64,000 nucleotides of DNA, taken from NCBI GenBank assembly GCA_965211775.1, contig OZ242974.1, positions 1,240,001 to 1,304,000 of the forward strand. Reading direction: 5' to 3'. This DNA is from Thiodiazotropha sp040506975. Its GTDB lineage: Bacteria > Pseudomonadota > Gammaproteobacteria > Chromatiales > Chromatiaceae. The translations under genes and the position numbers were made by a program. Under the pieces are notes generated by a model that was not told the DNA's origin, searched no databases, and saw only the letters and a list, made by a program, of their open reading frames with translations. Each line of letters opens with the position of its first letter. Position 1 is the first letter of the stretch. This document shows, in pieces, positions 16,484-26,023 of the stretch.

Positions 16484-18317
16484 CAGGTGCTCCGATGAGA
16501 TAACGATCCATCACTTTGCGTGCTATGGGTGCGGCGACTGAGCCGCCATGGCCGCCATGCTCGACAACCACGGCGATGGCGATACTGGGATCTTCAGCGG
16601 GCGCGAAGGCGATGAACAGGGCATGATCGCGTTTGCGTTTCGCAATCGTCTCTTCGTCATACTCCTCATCCTGTTTTACGCTGAATACCTGGGCCGTTCC
16701 GGTTTTGCCGGCAATTCGATACTGGTCGGTATGGATTGAGCGGGCGGTACCCCGGGCGCCTTCGACGACCTGCGACATGGCATGAATGACCTGATCCCAA
16801 TGCATCGGGTCGAGCTGATGAAGGTCGTCCACAATCTTCGGACTCTCTATCAGTGTGCCGTCGGGTTTTTCAATGCTGTCAACGACTCTGGGGCGGATAT
16901 GATGACCACGATTCGCCAGGGTTGCAGTGGCGGAGGCGAGCTGCAGCGGGGTCGTCAGAAAATAGCCCTGACCGATACCGACGATCAGGGTCTCCCCGGG
17001 ATACCAGGGTTCACGTTGTTTCTGCTGTTTCCATTCACGGCTCGGCATCAGGCCTGACAATTCACCGTCCAGGTCTATATTGGTGGGTTGGCCGAAGCCG
17101 AAACCGGTCAGGAATTCATAGAGTCTGTCGATGCCGAGCGTGCGTGCCAGCTCGTAATAGTAGACATCGCAGGATTCCACGATCGCCCGCTCCAGGTCGA
17201 CCTTGCCGTGTCCCCATTTTTTCCAGTCACGATACTTGTGGTCTTTTCCCGGGAGCTGGTAGTACCCGGGGCAGTAGTTCTCCTGATGATAACCCACTAC
17301 GTCGTACTCCAGGCCGGCGAGACCGATGAAGGGTTTAACGGTGGAGCCCGGTGGGTATTGGCCACGGATGGCGCGGTTGAAAAGGGGGTTATCGAGGGAT
17401 TGCTCCAGCTCCCGGTAGGCCTTTGCGCTGATACCCTCGACAAACAGGTTGGGATCGAATCCCGGTTTGCTGACCAGGGTCAGTACACCGCCGGTTTTGA
17501 TATCGATGGCGGCGACGGCGCCGTTGTAGTCGCCCAGCGCTTCCAGGGCCGTGGCCTGCATATCCATATCCAGGAAGAGCCGCAGATTATCCCCGGGTCG
17601 CGGAGGTTGATTCTCCAGTACCCGCAATACCCTGCCCTTGGCGTTGACCTCTACCTGTTGCAGACCGACATTGCCATGCAACATGCTTTCATAACTTTTT
17701 TCGACGCCATTCTTGCCGATGAAATTGGTGCCCCTGTAGTTGGAAGTGTCGATGATCTGGAGTTCTTGCTCGTTGATGCGGCCGACATATCCCAGTAGAT
17801 GGGCGGTTTTCAAGCCTTGCGGGTAGTCGCGCAACAGGCTTGCTTTGACATCGACACCTGGAAAACGGTGACGATTGACGGCGATACGGGCAACCTCCTC
17901 ATCCTTCAGGCGCACCCGAATCGGAATACTGTCGAACCGCCTGCGCTGTTTGCGCAACTGATGGAACCTGCTGATATCATCTTCGTTTATATTAATGATT
18001 TCACTCAGCTTTTGAATCGTGTGGTCAAGGTTATCAGTCCTCTCCGGGGTGATCTCCAGACTGTAGGCGGGGAGGTTTTGCGCCAGAATGGCACCATTTC
18101 GATCATAGATCAGGCCGCGTGTCGGAGGGAGGGGTTCAAGTTTTACCCGGTTATCCTGGGACAGGGTGGTGTAGTGATCGTGGTTTTCCACCTGCAGGTA
18201 GAAGAGGCGCCCAACCAGGATCAGCAGAACCAGAAGGACAAGAGCGCCTGAGGCGATGGCGCGCCCCAGAAACAACTGGCTCTCATGTAGATAGTCCTTG
18301 ATCGAGGATTGGGGCAA
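16473..18317 (-). CDS. mrdA: Penicillin-binding protein 2
   Basis: Peptidoglycan DD-transpeptidase for lateral wall synthesis (614 residues). One N-terminal membrane anchor lies at ~23-42, the pedestal domain includes LPPTRGLIYDRNG, and the transpeptidase motifs are STVK (Ser325, Lys328), SCD, and KTGTAQ. It pairs with RodA. The 275-bp gap between mreD and this gene contains GGGCG-A7-CGCCC and an AACCC/GGGTT repeat, but no convincing terminator in the direction of transcription. Confidence 0.96.
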   Translation of the reverse strand: MPQSSIKDYLHESQLFLGRAIASGALVLLVLLILVGRLFYLQVENHDHYTTLSQDNRVKLEPLPPTRGLIYDRNGAILAQNLPAYSLEITPERTDNLDHTIQKLSEIININEDDISRFHQLRKQRRRFDSIPIRVRLKDEEVARIAVNRHRFPGVDVKASLLRDYPQGLKTAHLLGYVGRINEQELQIIDTSNYRGTNFIGKNGVEKSYESMLHGNVGLQQVEVNAKGRVLRVLENQPPRPGDNLRLFLDMDMQATALEALGDYNGAVAAIDIKTGGVLTLVSKPGFDPNLFVEGISAKAYRELEQSLDNPLFNRAIRGQYPPGSTVKPFIGLAGLEYDVVGYHQENYCPGYYQLPGKDHKYRDWKKWGHGKVDLERAIVESCDVYYYELARTLGIDRLYEFLTGFGFGQPTNIDLDGELSGLMPSREWKQQKQREPWYPGETLIVGIGQGYFLTTPLQLASATATLANRGHHIRPRVVDSIEKPDGTLIESPKIVDDLHQLDPMHWDQVIHAMSQVVEGARGTARSIHTDQYRIAGKTGTAQVFSVKQDEEYDEETIAKRKRDHALFIAFAPAEDPSIAIAVVVEHGGHGGSVAAPIARKVMDRYLIGAPDAG

Positions 18318-18592
18318 TCGAATCTCCCATGGTCTGTTAGTGTTGATTCAATCGGTACTGCCGGGGTTGTTTTTGCCTCCAGCAGGACTGAATGGGCGCT
18401 GAGTAGTTATTCTACTATGAGTGAATGATAATGCCGCTGGGCGAAAAAAACGCCCCAACCCCGCGGGTTTTATCTGAAAAAGCGACACTCAACGCTAGAC
18501 TTCGTTCATTCAGTATCACCAAACCCCTCTCCTCATGCTTTGACTGACCTTTGTTTAGGCGCAACAGAGCCGATTGAATCAGCGTTAAAAAA

Positions 18593-19081
18593 CTAGCTGA
18601 TGTGAAAACGGCGCCGCATGTCCCGAAGAATAATGAAAACCCAGGGCCATAGCAGGGTGCTGATCATTGGTGTTATCCAGTACCAGAGCGAGGGTGTCGG
18701 ATAGCCTGCCGCTCCCGTTGACCACAAAGCCAGCAGACGTTCCACGAGTAGCAGGATAAAAATCGTGAAGACTTGCTGACGTAACGGCATGACACGGACT
18801 CGTAGATGCAATTTCAACATAATATAGGCGATTACCGAGAATCCCAGGGCGTGCTGGCCAAGCAGCGTACCGGTGAGTACATCCAGCAGCAGGCCTGTTG
18901 CCCAGCTGATGCCTACGCCAATGCGTTCAGGCACGGCCATGCACCAGTAGATGAGGATCAGGGTGACCCATTGCGGACGGTAGGCGGTGGCCCACTCCGG
19001 CAACGGAATGATGGTCAGGATAAACCCGATCAGCAGGGTTAAGGTGATGATATAGTTGCGGGATTGCGGTTGACTGATCAC
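18593..19081 (-). CDS. mreD: MreD, rod-shape determining membrane protein
   Basis: Small inner-membrane protein (162 residues, about five hydrophobic segments) that joins MreC and the RodA-PBP2 machinery. The GTG start at 19081 overlaps the mreC stop (GAGTGA), and the N-terminus ISQPQSRNYIITLTLL then fits the family. The frame is open further upstream, but that would run into mreC and is not supported. Confidence 0.93.
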   Translation of the reverse strand: MISQPQSRNYIITLTLLIGFILTIIPLPEWATAYRPQWVTLILIYWCMAVPERIGVGISWATGLLLDVLTGTLLGQHALGFSVIAYIMLKLHLRVRVMPLRQQVFTIFILLLVERLLALWSTGAAGYPTPSLWYWITPMISTLLWPWVFIILRDMRRRFHIS

Positions 19082-19983
19082 TCGCCCGCCTCCCCGGTCG
19101 GTGCAGTTGACGCCGGTGGCGTTTCCTCCTCCTCTGTTGGCATGGAATCCGCAACGATGTCGGGATCCAGGATCCATACCAGTAATACTTCGCGTATGCG
19201 ATCCAGATGGGCGGTCGTTTGTGCGATAACGGAGGCAAAGGGCTGTCCAGGCTCACGCCTCACATCAATCACTTCGGCCACCGGATAGCCGGGTGGAAAG
19301 CTGCCCCCCATGCCTGAGGTGGTCAACAGGTCGCCTGCCTTGATATCGGCATTGTTAGGAAGATGGGGCAGTTCGAGGCGGTTGATCAGGCCGGTACCCA
19401 GGGCGATGGTTCGCAGACCGTTGCGGCTGACCTGAACCGGGAGGGCATGGGCGGCATCGGTGATCAATAGCACACTGGCGCTGAACGGGTTGATATGGGT
19501 TACCTGACCGACTACGGCATTCGCATCAACCACCGGCTGGCCCACGAACAGCCCTGAGGTTTTACCTTTGTTTATCAACACTTGTTGCCGAAACGGGTCC
19601 TGTTCCACGGCCACCAGCTCTGCGATCAACACCCGGTCTCCAACCTTGAACGAAGAGTCCAAAAGGCCTCTCAGGCGCATGTTTTCCGCTTCCAGGGCTT
19701 CGAATTTCTGCTGTCTCGCACGCAGCAGCAGGTTTTCCGCATGCAGCCTGTCGAGCTCCGCCTCGAGATCATTGCGACTATTGATGGCGTCCCTGGCGGA
19801 CTCGCTTAAAAGTAGGGGCAACGAGGCGAGATATTGCACCGGGAATAGCAGTACCGAGAGTCCGGAGCGTAGTGACTCCAGATGGTTGTAGCGATGATCC
19901 AGGACCATGATGGCTATGGACAGCAGCACGGCAGCCACCAGCCTGGTGGTGATCGAGGGGCCCTGTGTAAAAATGAGTTTAAT
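19078..19983 (-). CDS. mreC: MreC, rod-shape determining protein, probable ATT start
   Basis: Bitopic periplasmic protein that links the MreB cytoskeleton to PBP2 (301 residues with the start given). It has an N-terminal membrane segment, a coiled coil (~60-105, rich in Leu and Glu) and a beta-rich C-terminal domain. The family-typical N-terminus KLIFTQGPSITTRLV is encoded, but the codon before it is ATT at 19983-19981. An in-frame TGA lies six codons further upstream and there is no ATG, GTG or TTG between. GTGGAG lies 10 bases upstream. The fallback is GTG at 19938, which would lose 15 conserved residues. Confidence 0.9.
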   Translation of the reverse strand: MKLIFTQGPSITTRLVAAVLLSIAIMVLDHRYNHLESLRSGLSVLLFPVQYLASLPLLLSESARDAINSRNDLEAELDRLHAENLLLRARQQKFEALEAENMRLRGLLDSSFKVGDRVLIAELVAVEQDPFRQQVLINKGKTSGLFVGQPVVDANAVVGQVTHINPFSASVLLITDAAHALPVQVSRNGLRTIALGTGLINRLELPHLPNNADIKAGDLLTTSGMGGSFPPGYPVAEVIDVRREPGQPFASVIAQTTAHLDRIREVLLVWILDPDIVADSMPTEEEETPPASTAPTGEAGE

Positions 19984-20088
19984 GGCTGAATGACTCCACT
20001 TTCAATTCACTGGCCCCCTGCATCGAGCTAATGGTGTCGTTATGGGATTCGGTCTCCATCCGGTTACAGGGGGGCAGACGCTAAGGCC

Positions 20089-21138
20089 CTAGTCAACCAT
20101 AAAGAACTCGCCACCCCGCTCATCGATGAGCTCCAATGCCCGGCCACCGCCACGTGCCACGCAGGTGAGTGGATCCTCTGCAACGATGACGGGCAGACCG
20201 GTCTCTTCCTGGAGCAGCCGGTCGATATCCTTGAGCAGCGCGCCACCGCCGGTCAGGACGATGCCGCGTTCCGCCACGTCGGCGCCCAGTTCGGGGGGGG
20301 TCTGTTCGAGGGCGGTCTTTACCGCGCCCACGATACCTGAGAGCGGTTCCTGCAGCGCCTCAAGGATTTCATTACTGTTGAGGGTGAAACTGCGCGGAAT
20401 ACCTTCGGCCAGATTTCGGCCCTTTACATCGATCTCCTTGACCTCATTACCGGGATAGGCAGAGCCTATTTCATGCTTGACTCGCTCTGCGGTGGCTTCA
20501 CCGATCAGTGTGCCGTAGTTGCGGCGCACATAATTGACGATCGCTTCGTCGAAGCGGTCGCCGCCCACGCGCACGGAATTGGCATAGACGATTCCGTTCA
20601 GGGAGATGATAGCCACTTCGGATGTGCCGCCGCCGATATCCAGCACCATGGAGCCCCGGGCTTCGTCCACCGGCAGGCCAGCGCCTATTGCCGCTGACAT
20701 CGGCTCTTCAATCAGGTAGACCTCTCTCGCCCCTGCGCCGGCCGCCGACTCCTTGATCGCGCGCCTCTCCACCTGGGTGGAGCCGCAGGGTACGCATACC
20801 AACACGCGGGGACTGGGGCGGATGATGCGGCTCTCATGCACTTTATGGATAAAGTACTGCAGCATCTTCTCGGTGACGGTGAAGTCGGCGATAACCCCCT
20901 CTTTCATCGGTCGGATGGCGGTGATGTTGGTGGGTGTTCGCCCAAGCATCTTTTTGGCGTCCTCACCCACGGCAACAACCGATTTCGCACCACCGGGACC
21001 GCGGTCCTGGCGGATCGCGACCACTGAGGGTTCATTAAGCACGATGCCCTGGCCTCGGGCATAGATCAGGGTATTGGCGGTACCCAGGTCAATGGATAGG
21101 TCATTGGAAAATATGCCACGTATGCGTCGGAACAGCAT
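20089..21138 (-). CDS. mreB: MreB, actin-like cell-shape protein
   Basis: Actin homologue forming membrane-bound filaments that direct lateral wall synthesis (349 residues). Nucleotide-binding motifs are LSIDLGTANTLIYA at the N-terminus, DIGGGTSEVAI in the middle and LTGGGALL near the C-terminus. The start at 21138 (MLFRRIRGIF) matches MreB N-termini; the open frame further upstream lacks family similarity. It is first in the mreBCD order, with 105 bp to mreC. The 282 bp upstream (21139-21420) must hold its promoter, but no clear site was found. Confidence 0.97.
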   Translation of the reverse strand: MLFRRIRGIFSNDLSIDLGTANTLIYARGQGIVLNEPSVVAIRQDRGPGGAKSVVAVGEDAKKMLGRTPTNITAIRPMKEGVIADFTVTEKMLQYFIHKVHESRIIRPSPRVLVCVPCGSTQVERRAIKESAAGAGAREVYLIEEPMSAAIGAGLPVDEARGSMVLDIGGGTSEVAIISLNGIVYANSVRVGGDRFDEAIVNYVRRNYGTLIGEATAERVKHEIGSAYPGNEVKEIDVKGRNLAEGIPRSFTLNSNEILEALQEPLSGIVGAVKTALEQTPPELGADVAERGIVLTGGGALLKDIDRLLQEETGLPVIVAEDPLTCVARGGGRALELIDERGGEFFMVD

Positions 21139-21420
21139 GGATCTCTTGTCTTTTTCTCTATTGGTAAAGGCTTGGTCGAAGCGCGGGCAGTTAGCGATCT
21201 GGAAGTCAGCTGAAAACCCTGCTCCGGCCAAACCGAAAGTCGGTTAATCTATCAATGGTACAGGAGTTGGGCAAGAATGGGGATGGTCAATTGAGCACAA
21301 TTGGCCAAATAAATGGTGACTGCAAATAAGGTCTCTATCTCGATCAGGCTCGCGTTCCCTTGCAGACCGAATCGCAGCAGGGGTGGGACCTGAACAGCCT
21401 CGCCCTGCCGCGGGTGCCGG

Positions 21421-22809
21421 TCAATCCTCCTCCTTAATGCTGGTAGCGATCAGCACACCGTTGTCAAAGTTCCCTTTCACCTCAATTTGTTGACTGGCGA
21501 AGCTGTTGTCATCCACGCCGGAGATATCAATGATGACACCGAAGATCTCGATTGTCGATGCCCCCACGGAATTGGGTATGCCTTTTACCTCGGCGTTGTG
21601 GCTGGACGGCGCGTTTTCCAGCTCCAGTTTACTCGCTACAAGCATGCCGTTGTCGATATATACCTTTGCCTCCAGGTAGTCGGAGGAAATCAGTTGTTCC
21701 AGGGTGAAGGAGGAGCTTTCACCGACGTCGCTCTCCATGATGGTGGAGCTATCGACCTTGATAGTCTGGCCCAGCAGGGTCACTGTGCCGGCGGCGGTAT
21801 CGACGTTGCCGATCCCGAGGAGACCACCGATTTCTCCACGCTCTGATGATGTGGCCTTCAACTCAATCTCTTCGGCGAATAGAATACCGTCGTTCATGAC
21901 GCCTTCAACCTCTGCGACACGCCCCAGCGTAAGTTGGCTGGCGGCCCCGCTCAGAGAGGTGGCGGATGCGTCCACGACCTGTCCGTTGAGGGAAAAGAGA
22001 TTATTTGCATCGAGCGCCTGGGTGATCTGGCCTTCAATCTCGACCTCTTCACCGTCTTCCGCCACCACGCGACTGCCGTCACCTTCGATTTCGATGGAAT
22101 CGGCAACGAACAGGCCGCCGATAAAGCTGTCGCCCTCAACCTCGACAAATGTGCCTGCTGGCGGAATCGAGGGGATGCTCGAGGCATCGATGACCAGACC
22201 GCCGATCTGGAATTGATTACCGGAAATCGCACTGATCACTCCCGAGACCTCCAGTTCGCCACCTGCCCAGGCAAGCGACTTGACCTCTATGCGAGTCGCC
22301 AACACGGTACCGGTACCATCGGTGAAACCGCTAACCTCCACTTCGCTATTGACCGGCAGGTTTTCCAGCGTTGTGGCATCGATCTGATTGTCATAAACCG
22401 TATCCCCGTCCACGGTAATGGTTTGATCCATCACCTCGAGGGTGTTGTTATTGGTGATATCGTTGCTGCTGACTACACCCTCTATCAGGCTGTCGTAGGA
22501 TACCGAGTCCGCGATACCGGATGCGCGTGAAGCATCACTGCTGCCGCTGACGCTGACCACCATGCCGATCGCCAGGTCGTCCTGGGTCGCAGCCATATTG
22601 TTGACGGTAAAGCTGGCGTCGTCGGTATTGAATTCGATACCGTTGACAAAAATGGAGCCGAAACTGGTTACTCTGCCCTGGGTGATGCCGGTGCCGCCGA
22701 TGCCGCCATCGGCGACCTGTGGACCGCCGCCGCCACCGCAACTGGTGAGTCCTGCTACCGCAGCACCCATTGCCGCCGAAATCAGGATCTTATGAATAAG
22801 ACTACTCAT
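21421..22809 (-). CDS. DUF5666-domain lipoprotein
   Basis: Predicted lipoprotein of 462 residues. The signal peptide ends in GLTSC near residue 24, followed by a Gly-rich linker. The rest is a series of repeated ~70-residue beta units of the DUF5666 type, with recurring phrases such as VEVSG, ATRIE and VEVEGD. Mature composition is acidic and beta-rich. Function is unknown; a periplasmic or surface role is inferred. It overlaps the upstream DUF6502 gene by 8 bp, so the two are translated together. Confidence 0.85.
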   Translation of the reverse strand: MSSLIHKILISAAMGAAVAGLTSCGGGGGPQVADGGIGGTGITQGRVTSFGSIFVNGIEFNTDDASFTVNNMAATQDDLAIGMVVSVSGSSDASRASGIADSVSYDSLIEGVVSSNDITNNNTLEVMDQTITVDGDTVYDNQIDATTLENLPVNSEVEVSGFTDGTGTVLATRIEVKSLAWAGGELEVSGVISAISGNQFQIGGLVIDASSIPSIPPAGTFVEVEGDSFIGGLFVADSIEIEGDGSRVVAEDGEEVEIEGQITQALDANNLFSLNGQVVDASATSLSGAASQLTLGRVAEVEGVMNDGILFAEEIELKATSSERGEIGGLLGIGNVDTAAGTVTLLGQTIKVDSSTIMESDVGESSSFTLEQLISSDYLEAKVYIDNGMLVASKLELENAPSSHNAEVKGIPNSVGASTIEIFGVIIDISGVDDNSFASQQIEVKGNFDNGVLIATSIKEED

Positions 22810-23629
22810 CTTTTATTACATCCTGTTCGAAATAGTAGATGCCTATTCCGGCCTGTTTACGGCCGGTGCCATCGACATCCGGGTTGAGATCTCGATCGTG
22901 TTGAGACAGATACTTGTCACACTCCACCAACAGGGTCTGTGACATTTCCGCACTCATATTGCGAAATTCGATAAGCGCCTCTATGGGGAGGTTATCGTAA
23001 GCGACCTTGCGCTGAAAGTAGGGGGTTTGCGAACCTTGCTGTAGATTGTGATCGATGGTGTCAATCAATAGTTGCACATCCGTTCCCAGAATATGCAGTT
23101 TTCCCGTCTCACCGGTACGCGGAACATAGCCATCGCTGAGGAGCGTGATTTTGCCGCTCTCGTCCTTGGCGATAGTGCCCACCCTGATAAGTTCGTCGTA
23201 GATCGCACGGGGTGGTACGTCACCGCTGTGTTCCTTGACCAGTTTACTGAAGCTCGCCTTCCCTTTATCGAAGTAGAGTGGCGCCGGGGTGCCTTTCTTG
23301 GATTGGAAGCGGGGATCGCGAAGCCAACCGGAAATGACCCTGGCGGCGCGGTTATATTGGTGCGCAATGGCGCTATCGTCGGGGGTGTCGATTTTTTGTA
23401 ATCGGCTTACCTCTTTACGGGTCAGCCCTGTAATGACAGATACTCTGGAAACCGTCTGTTTTCGGCCGGGGATGCCAAACTCCTTGGATGCCACGTCCAT
23501 AAAGGTCCATTTGCTCAGATCGGCAAAATCTCCATAAGTGAAGCCGTTTCTCAGCATCAGCCTGACCAGCGGTCTGAGCAGCTTGAGAATGGATGCAGTA
23601 AGTGTCTTGCGAATCTCGTCCATGGGCAT
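22802..23629 (-). CDS. DUF6502 family protein
   Basis: Soluble protein of 275 residues. The N-terminal ~100 residues look helical with a helix-turn-helix-like part (NGFTYGDFADLSKW, then SVITGLTRKEVSRL), suggesting DNA binding. The C-terminal half has no motif I can assign. It has no signal peptide. It matches what I recall of DUF6502 proteins, which commonly precede DUF5666 lipoprotein genes; function is unknown. Two near-adjacent Met codons (23629 and 23623) could start it. Confidence 0.78.
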   Translation of the reverse strand: MPMDEIRKTLTASILKLLRPLVRLMLRNGFTYGDFADLSKWTFMDVASKEFGIPGRKQTVSRVSVITGLTRKEVSRLQKIDTPDDSAIAHQYNRAARVISGWLRDPRFQSKKGTPAPLYFDKGKASFSKLVKEHSGDVPPRAIYDELIRVGTIAKDESGKITLLSDGYVPRTGETGKLHILGTDVQLLIDTIDHNLQQGSQTPYFQRKVAYDNLPIEALIEFRNMSAEMSQTLLVECDKYLSQHDRDLNPDVDGTGRKQAGIGIYYFEQDVIKDE

Positions 23630-23753
23630 TAATTACCGGGTGATTCTTTTCATCAATTTATCTGACTAATCTATATCCCAGCTATATCTGGATGTCGTTG
23701 ATATTTATCGCCTGTCAGGCTGATTTTTTTATACCTGCAGTTTCCATCTGAAC

Positions 23754-23767
23754 CGTTCAGCTGAACG
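23754..23767. other. 14-bp perfect palindrome in the 508-bp divergent gap
   Basis: CGTTCAG-CTGAACG, 125 bp before the DUF6502 start codon in the gap 23630-24137. It could be an operator for either divergent unit. Apart from this and the promoter at 23921-23949, I see nothing in the gap. Confidence 0.3.
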
Positions 23768-23920
23768 CCATGCTGTAATTCTCGCCGGCAGGGCTGTCAG
23801 TGCCTGGCGTTGGGAATTATATCCCAATGCCTTCCTGAATTGAATTGTAGACCTAGTTGTCACTTTTCAGAAGTTGAATTTGGATCACACTTTAATATGA
23901 TGCATTAACTTCCTGATTTT

Positions 23921-23949
23921 TTAACGATAATAAGAATTTCACCTATAAT
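23921..23949 (+). promoter_or_regulatory. Candidate sigma-70 promoter for gatCAB
   Basis: TTAACG (23921-23926), a spacer of exactly 17, then a perfect TATAAT (23944-23949) in an AT-rich stretch, directed at gatC 188 bp downstream. Confidence 0.55.
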
Positions 23950-24137
23950 TGATGTCCTTCCAGGCCCCGGTGGATCTCAGGTAACCGTCCGGGAGCGATC
24001 ATCTGATTCTAAACGGGTGAATGCCCGATCCGGAGGCCCAACTGTATCCTTCATTGGGCTGTTTACTGTTCAAGTATCATGTATCGCCGCGGAGAATATG
24101 GTAGATTTGCCCATTTTTCAGAGCAGGTAGCAGGCGG

Positions 24138-24425
24138 ATGTCTCTAGATAAGTCCGATGTCGAAAAAATTGCCCATCTGGCACGGATGGCCCTGGATGAG
24201 TCGCAGATCGATGCCTATGTCGAGGATCTCAGCAACATCCTCGATCTGGTGGAGCAGTTGGAAGCGGCGAATACCGACGCCATCGAGCCGATGTCCCATC
24301 CGCTCCACATGGCCCAACGCATGCGGTCGGATGAGGTGACCGAGGGCGATTGCCGTGAGGCCAACCAGGCTGTAGCGCCCAAGACTGAAAACGGCCTCTA
24401 TCTGGTGCCAAAGGTCATCGAATAA
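24138..24425 (+). CDS. gatC: Asp-tRNA(Asn)/Glu-tRNA(Gln) amidotransferase subunit C
   Basis: Smallest subunit (95 residues) of the GatCAB complex, which amidates misacylated Glu-tRNA(Gln) and Asp-tRNA(Asn). GatC features: VEKIAHLARMALDE at the N-terminus and EPMSHPLHMAQRMRSD in the middle. It wraps around GatA and holds the GatAB interface. First of gatC-gatA-gatB, all on the plus strand. Confidence 0.96.
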   Translation: MSLDKSDVEKIAHLARMALDESQIDAYVEDLSNILDLVEQLEAANTDAIEPMSHPLHMAQRMRSDEVTEGDCREANQAVAPKTENGLYLVPKVIE

Positions 24426-24491
24426 CGGGCCCCGAGAAAATGACCGGTCTGACCGTAATCTCTCAGATATTCATTGGACACAAATCATACT

Positions 24492-25946
24492 ATGCACAGT
24501 AAAACCATTGCTGAACTGGGCGCCGCAATGCAAGCCGGAGAGTTCTCCAGCGTTGAACTGACACGCCATTTTATCGAGCGCATCGAGCGGTTGAACGGAG
24601 ATCTCAATGCCCTGATCACCCCTACCCCGGATCAGGCGCTGGCGGAGGCCGAAGCCGCTGACAGGGTCATCAGATCCGGGCAGGCCGGTCCCCTGACCGG
24701 GATTCCCCTGGTGCAGAAGGACATCTTCTGTACCAAGGGTGTGAAGACCAGCTGTGGTTCCAGAATGCTGGATAGTTTCATCTCACCCTATGATGCGACG
24801 GTGGTGGAGAGGCTGAAACAGGCCGGCACGGTCACCCTGGGCAAGGCCAACATGGATGAGTTCGCCATGGGGTCTTCCAACGAGACCAGTTACTATGGGC
24901 CAGTACGCAATCCATGGGACCGGGACAGGGTGCCGGGAGGCTCGTCAGGGGGGTCTGCTGCGGCAGTAGCCGCGAGGCTTGCGGTTGCCGGTACCGGTAC
25001 CGATACCGGTGGTTCCATCCGCCAGCCGGCGGCACTGTGCGGTATTACGGGCCTCAAACCGACCTATGGACGGGTTTCCCGCTTTGGCATGATCGCTTTT
25101 GCCTCAAGTCTCGATCAGGCGGGCCCGATGACCCGCAGCGCCGAGGATGCCGCTATAGTGCTACAGGCGATGGCGGGATTCGATTCCAGGGATTCAACCT
25201 GTGCCGATCAACCCGTGCCTGACTATTCGGCTACGCTGAACGACTCTTTGCGGGGACTGAAAATCGGTCTTCCCCGGGAGTATTTCGACGCAGGACTGGA
25301 CAGCGCCGTTGCGGCATCCATCGATGGTGCGATCGGCCTTTATAAGCAGCTGGGCGCCGAAGTGGTCGACATCAGCCTGCCAAATACGGCCCTGGCGGTG
25401 CCGACCTACTACGTGGTCGCGCCGGCAGAGTGCTCATCCAATCTATCCCGTTTCGACGGTGTACGATTCGGTTATCGCTGTGAAGAGCCAAAGGATCTGG
25501 AAGATCTCTACAAGCGATCCCGGGGAGAGGGCTTCGGTGCAGAGGTCAAGCGCCGTATCCTGATCGGTACCTACGCCCTTTCCGCCGGTTACTACGATGC
25601 CTACTACCTGAAAGCGCAGAAAACCAGGCATCTCATATCCGACGATTTCAAGCGGGCCTTTGAAACGGTCAACGTGATCATGGGTCCGACCACGCCGACG
25701 ACCGCCTTTGCCCTGGGCGAAAAGACGGATGACCCGGTGACCATGTACCTGAACGATATCTACACCATCGCCACCAATCTGGCCGGACTGCCGGGGATAT
25801 CCATTCCGGTGCGGCCGGTCAGCGGGTTGCCTGTCGGATTGCAGATAATCGGCAACTATTTCACCGAAGGAAAATTACTGAATGTGGCCCACCGGCTTCA
25901 GGCAGAGACGGATTGGCACCTTCAGACGGCTGAAGGCTTTGCGTGA
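24492..25946 (+). CDS. gatA: Asp-tRNA(Asn)/Glu-tRNA(Gln) amidotransferase subunit A
   Basis: Glutaminase subunit of GatCAB (484 residues), supplying ammonia to GatB. It belongs to the amidase signature family with catalytic Lys76 (VQKDIF), cis-Ser151 (GGSSGGSAAA) and nucleophile Ser175 (DTGGSIRQ). ATG at 24492 gives the usual N-terminus MHSKTIAEL. An in-frame TTG at 24474 would add six residues without similarity, and no strong ribosome site marks either. Confidence 0.96.
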   Translation: MHSKTIAELGAAMQAGEFSSVELTRHFIERIERLNGDLNALITPTPDQALAEAEAADRVIRSGQAGPLTGIPLVQKDIFCTKGVKTSCGSRMLDSFISPYDATVVERLKQAGTVTLGKANMDEFAMGSSNETSYYGPVRNPWDRDRVPGGSSGGSAAAVAARLAVAGTGTDTGGSIRQPAALCGITGLKPTYGRVSRFGMIAFASSLDQAGPMTRSAEDAAIVLQAMAGFDSRDSTCADQPVPDYSATLNDSLRGLKIGLPREYFDAGLDSAVAASIDGAIGLYKQLGAEVVDISLPNTALAVPTYYVVAPAECSSNLSRFDGVRFGYRCEEPKDLEDLYKRSRGEGFGAEVKRRILIGTYALSAGYYDAYYLKAQKTRHLISDDFKRAFETVNVIMGPTTPTTAFALGEKTDDPVTMYLNDIYTIATNLAGLPGISIPVRPVSGLPVGLQIIGNYFTEGKLLNVAHRLQAETDWHLQTAEGFA

Positions 25947-26023
25947 GTTTGGGCCGACCGGGTGAGTGTTGTCGGCCCCTGACTGGTCAAATGCATCAAT
26001 TCAAACAATTTTAGAGAAAAGAT

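Noticed and set aside
18430..18475. Terminator between mreD and mrdA
   Set aside because: The stems are short and the run of T does not follow a good stem in the direction of transcription.
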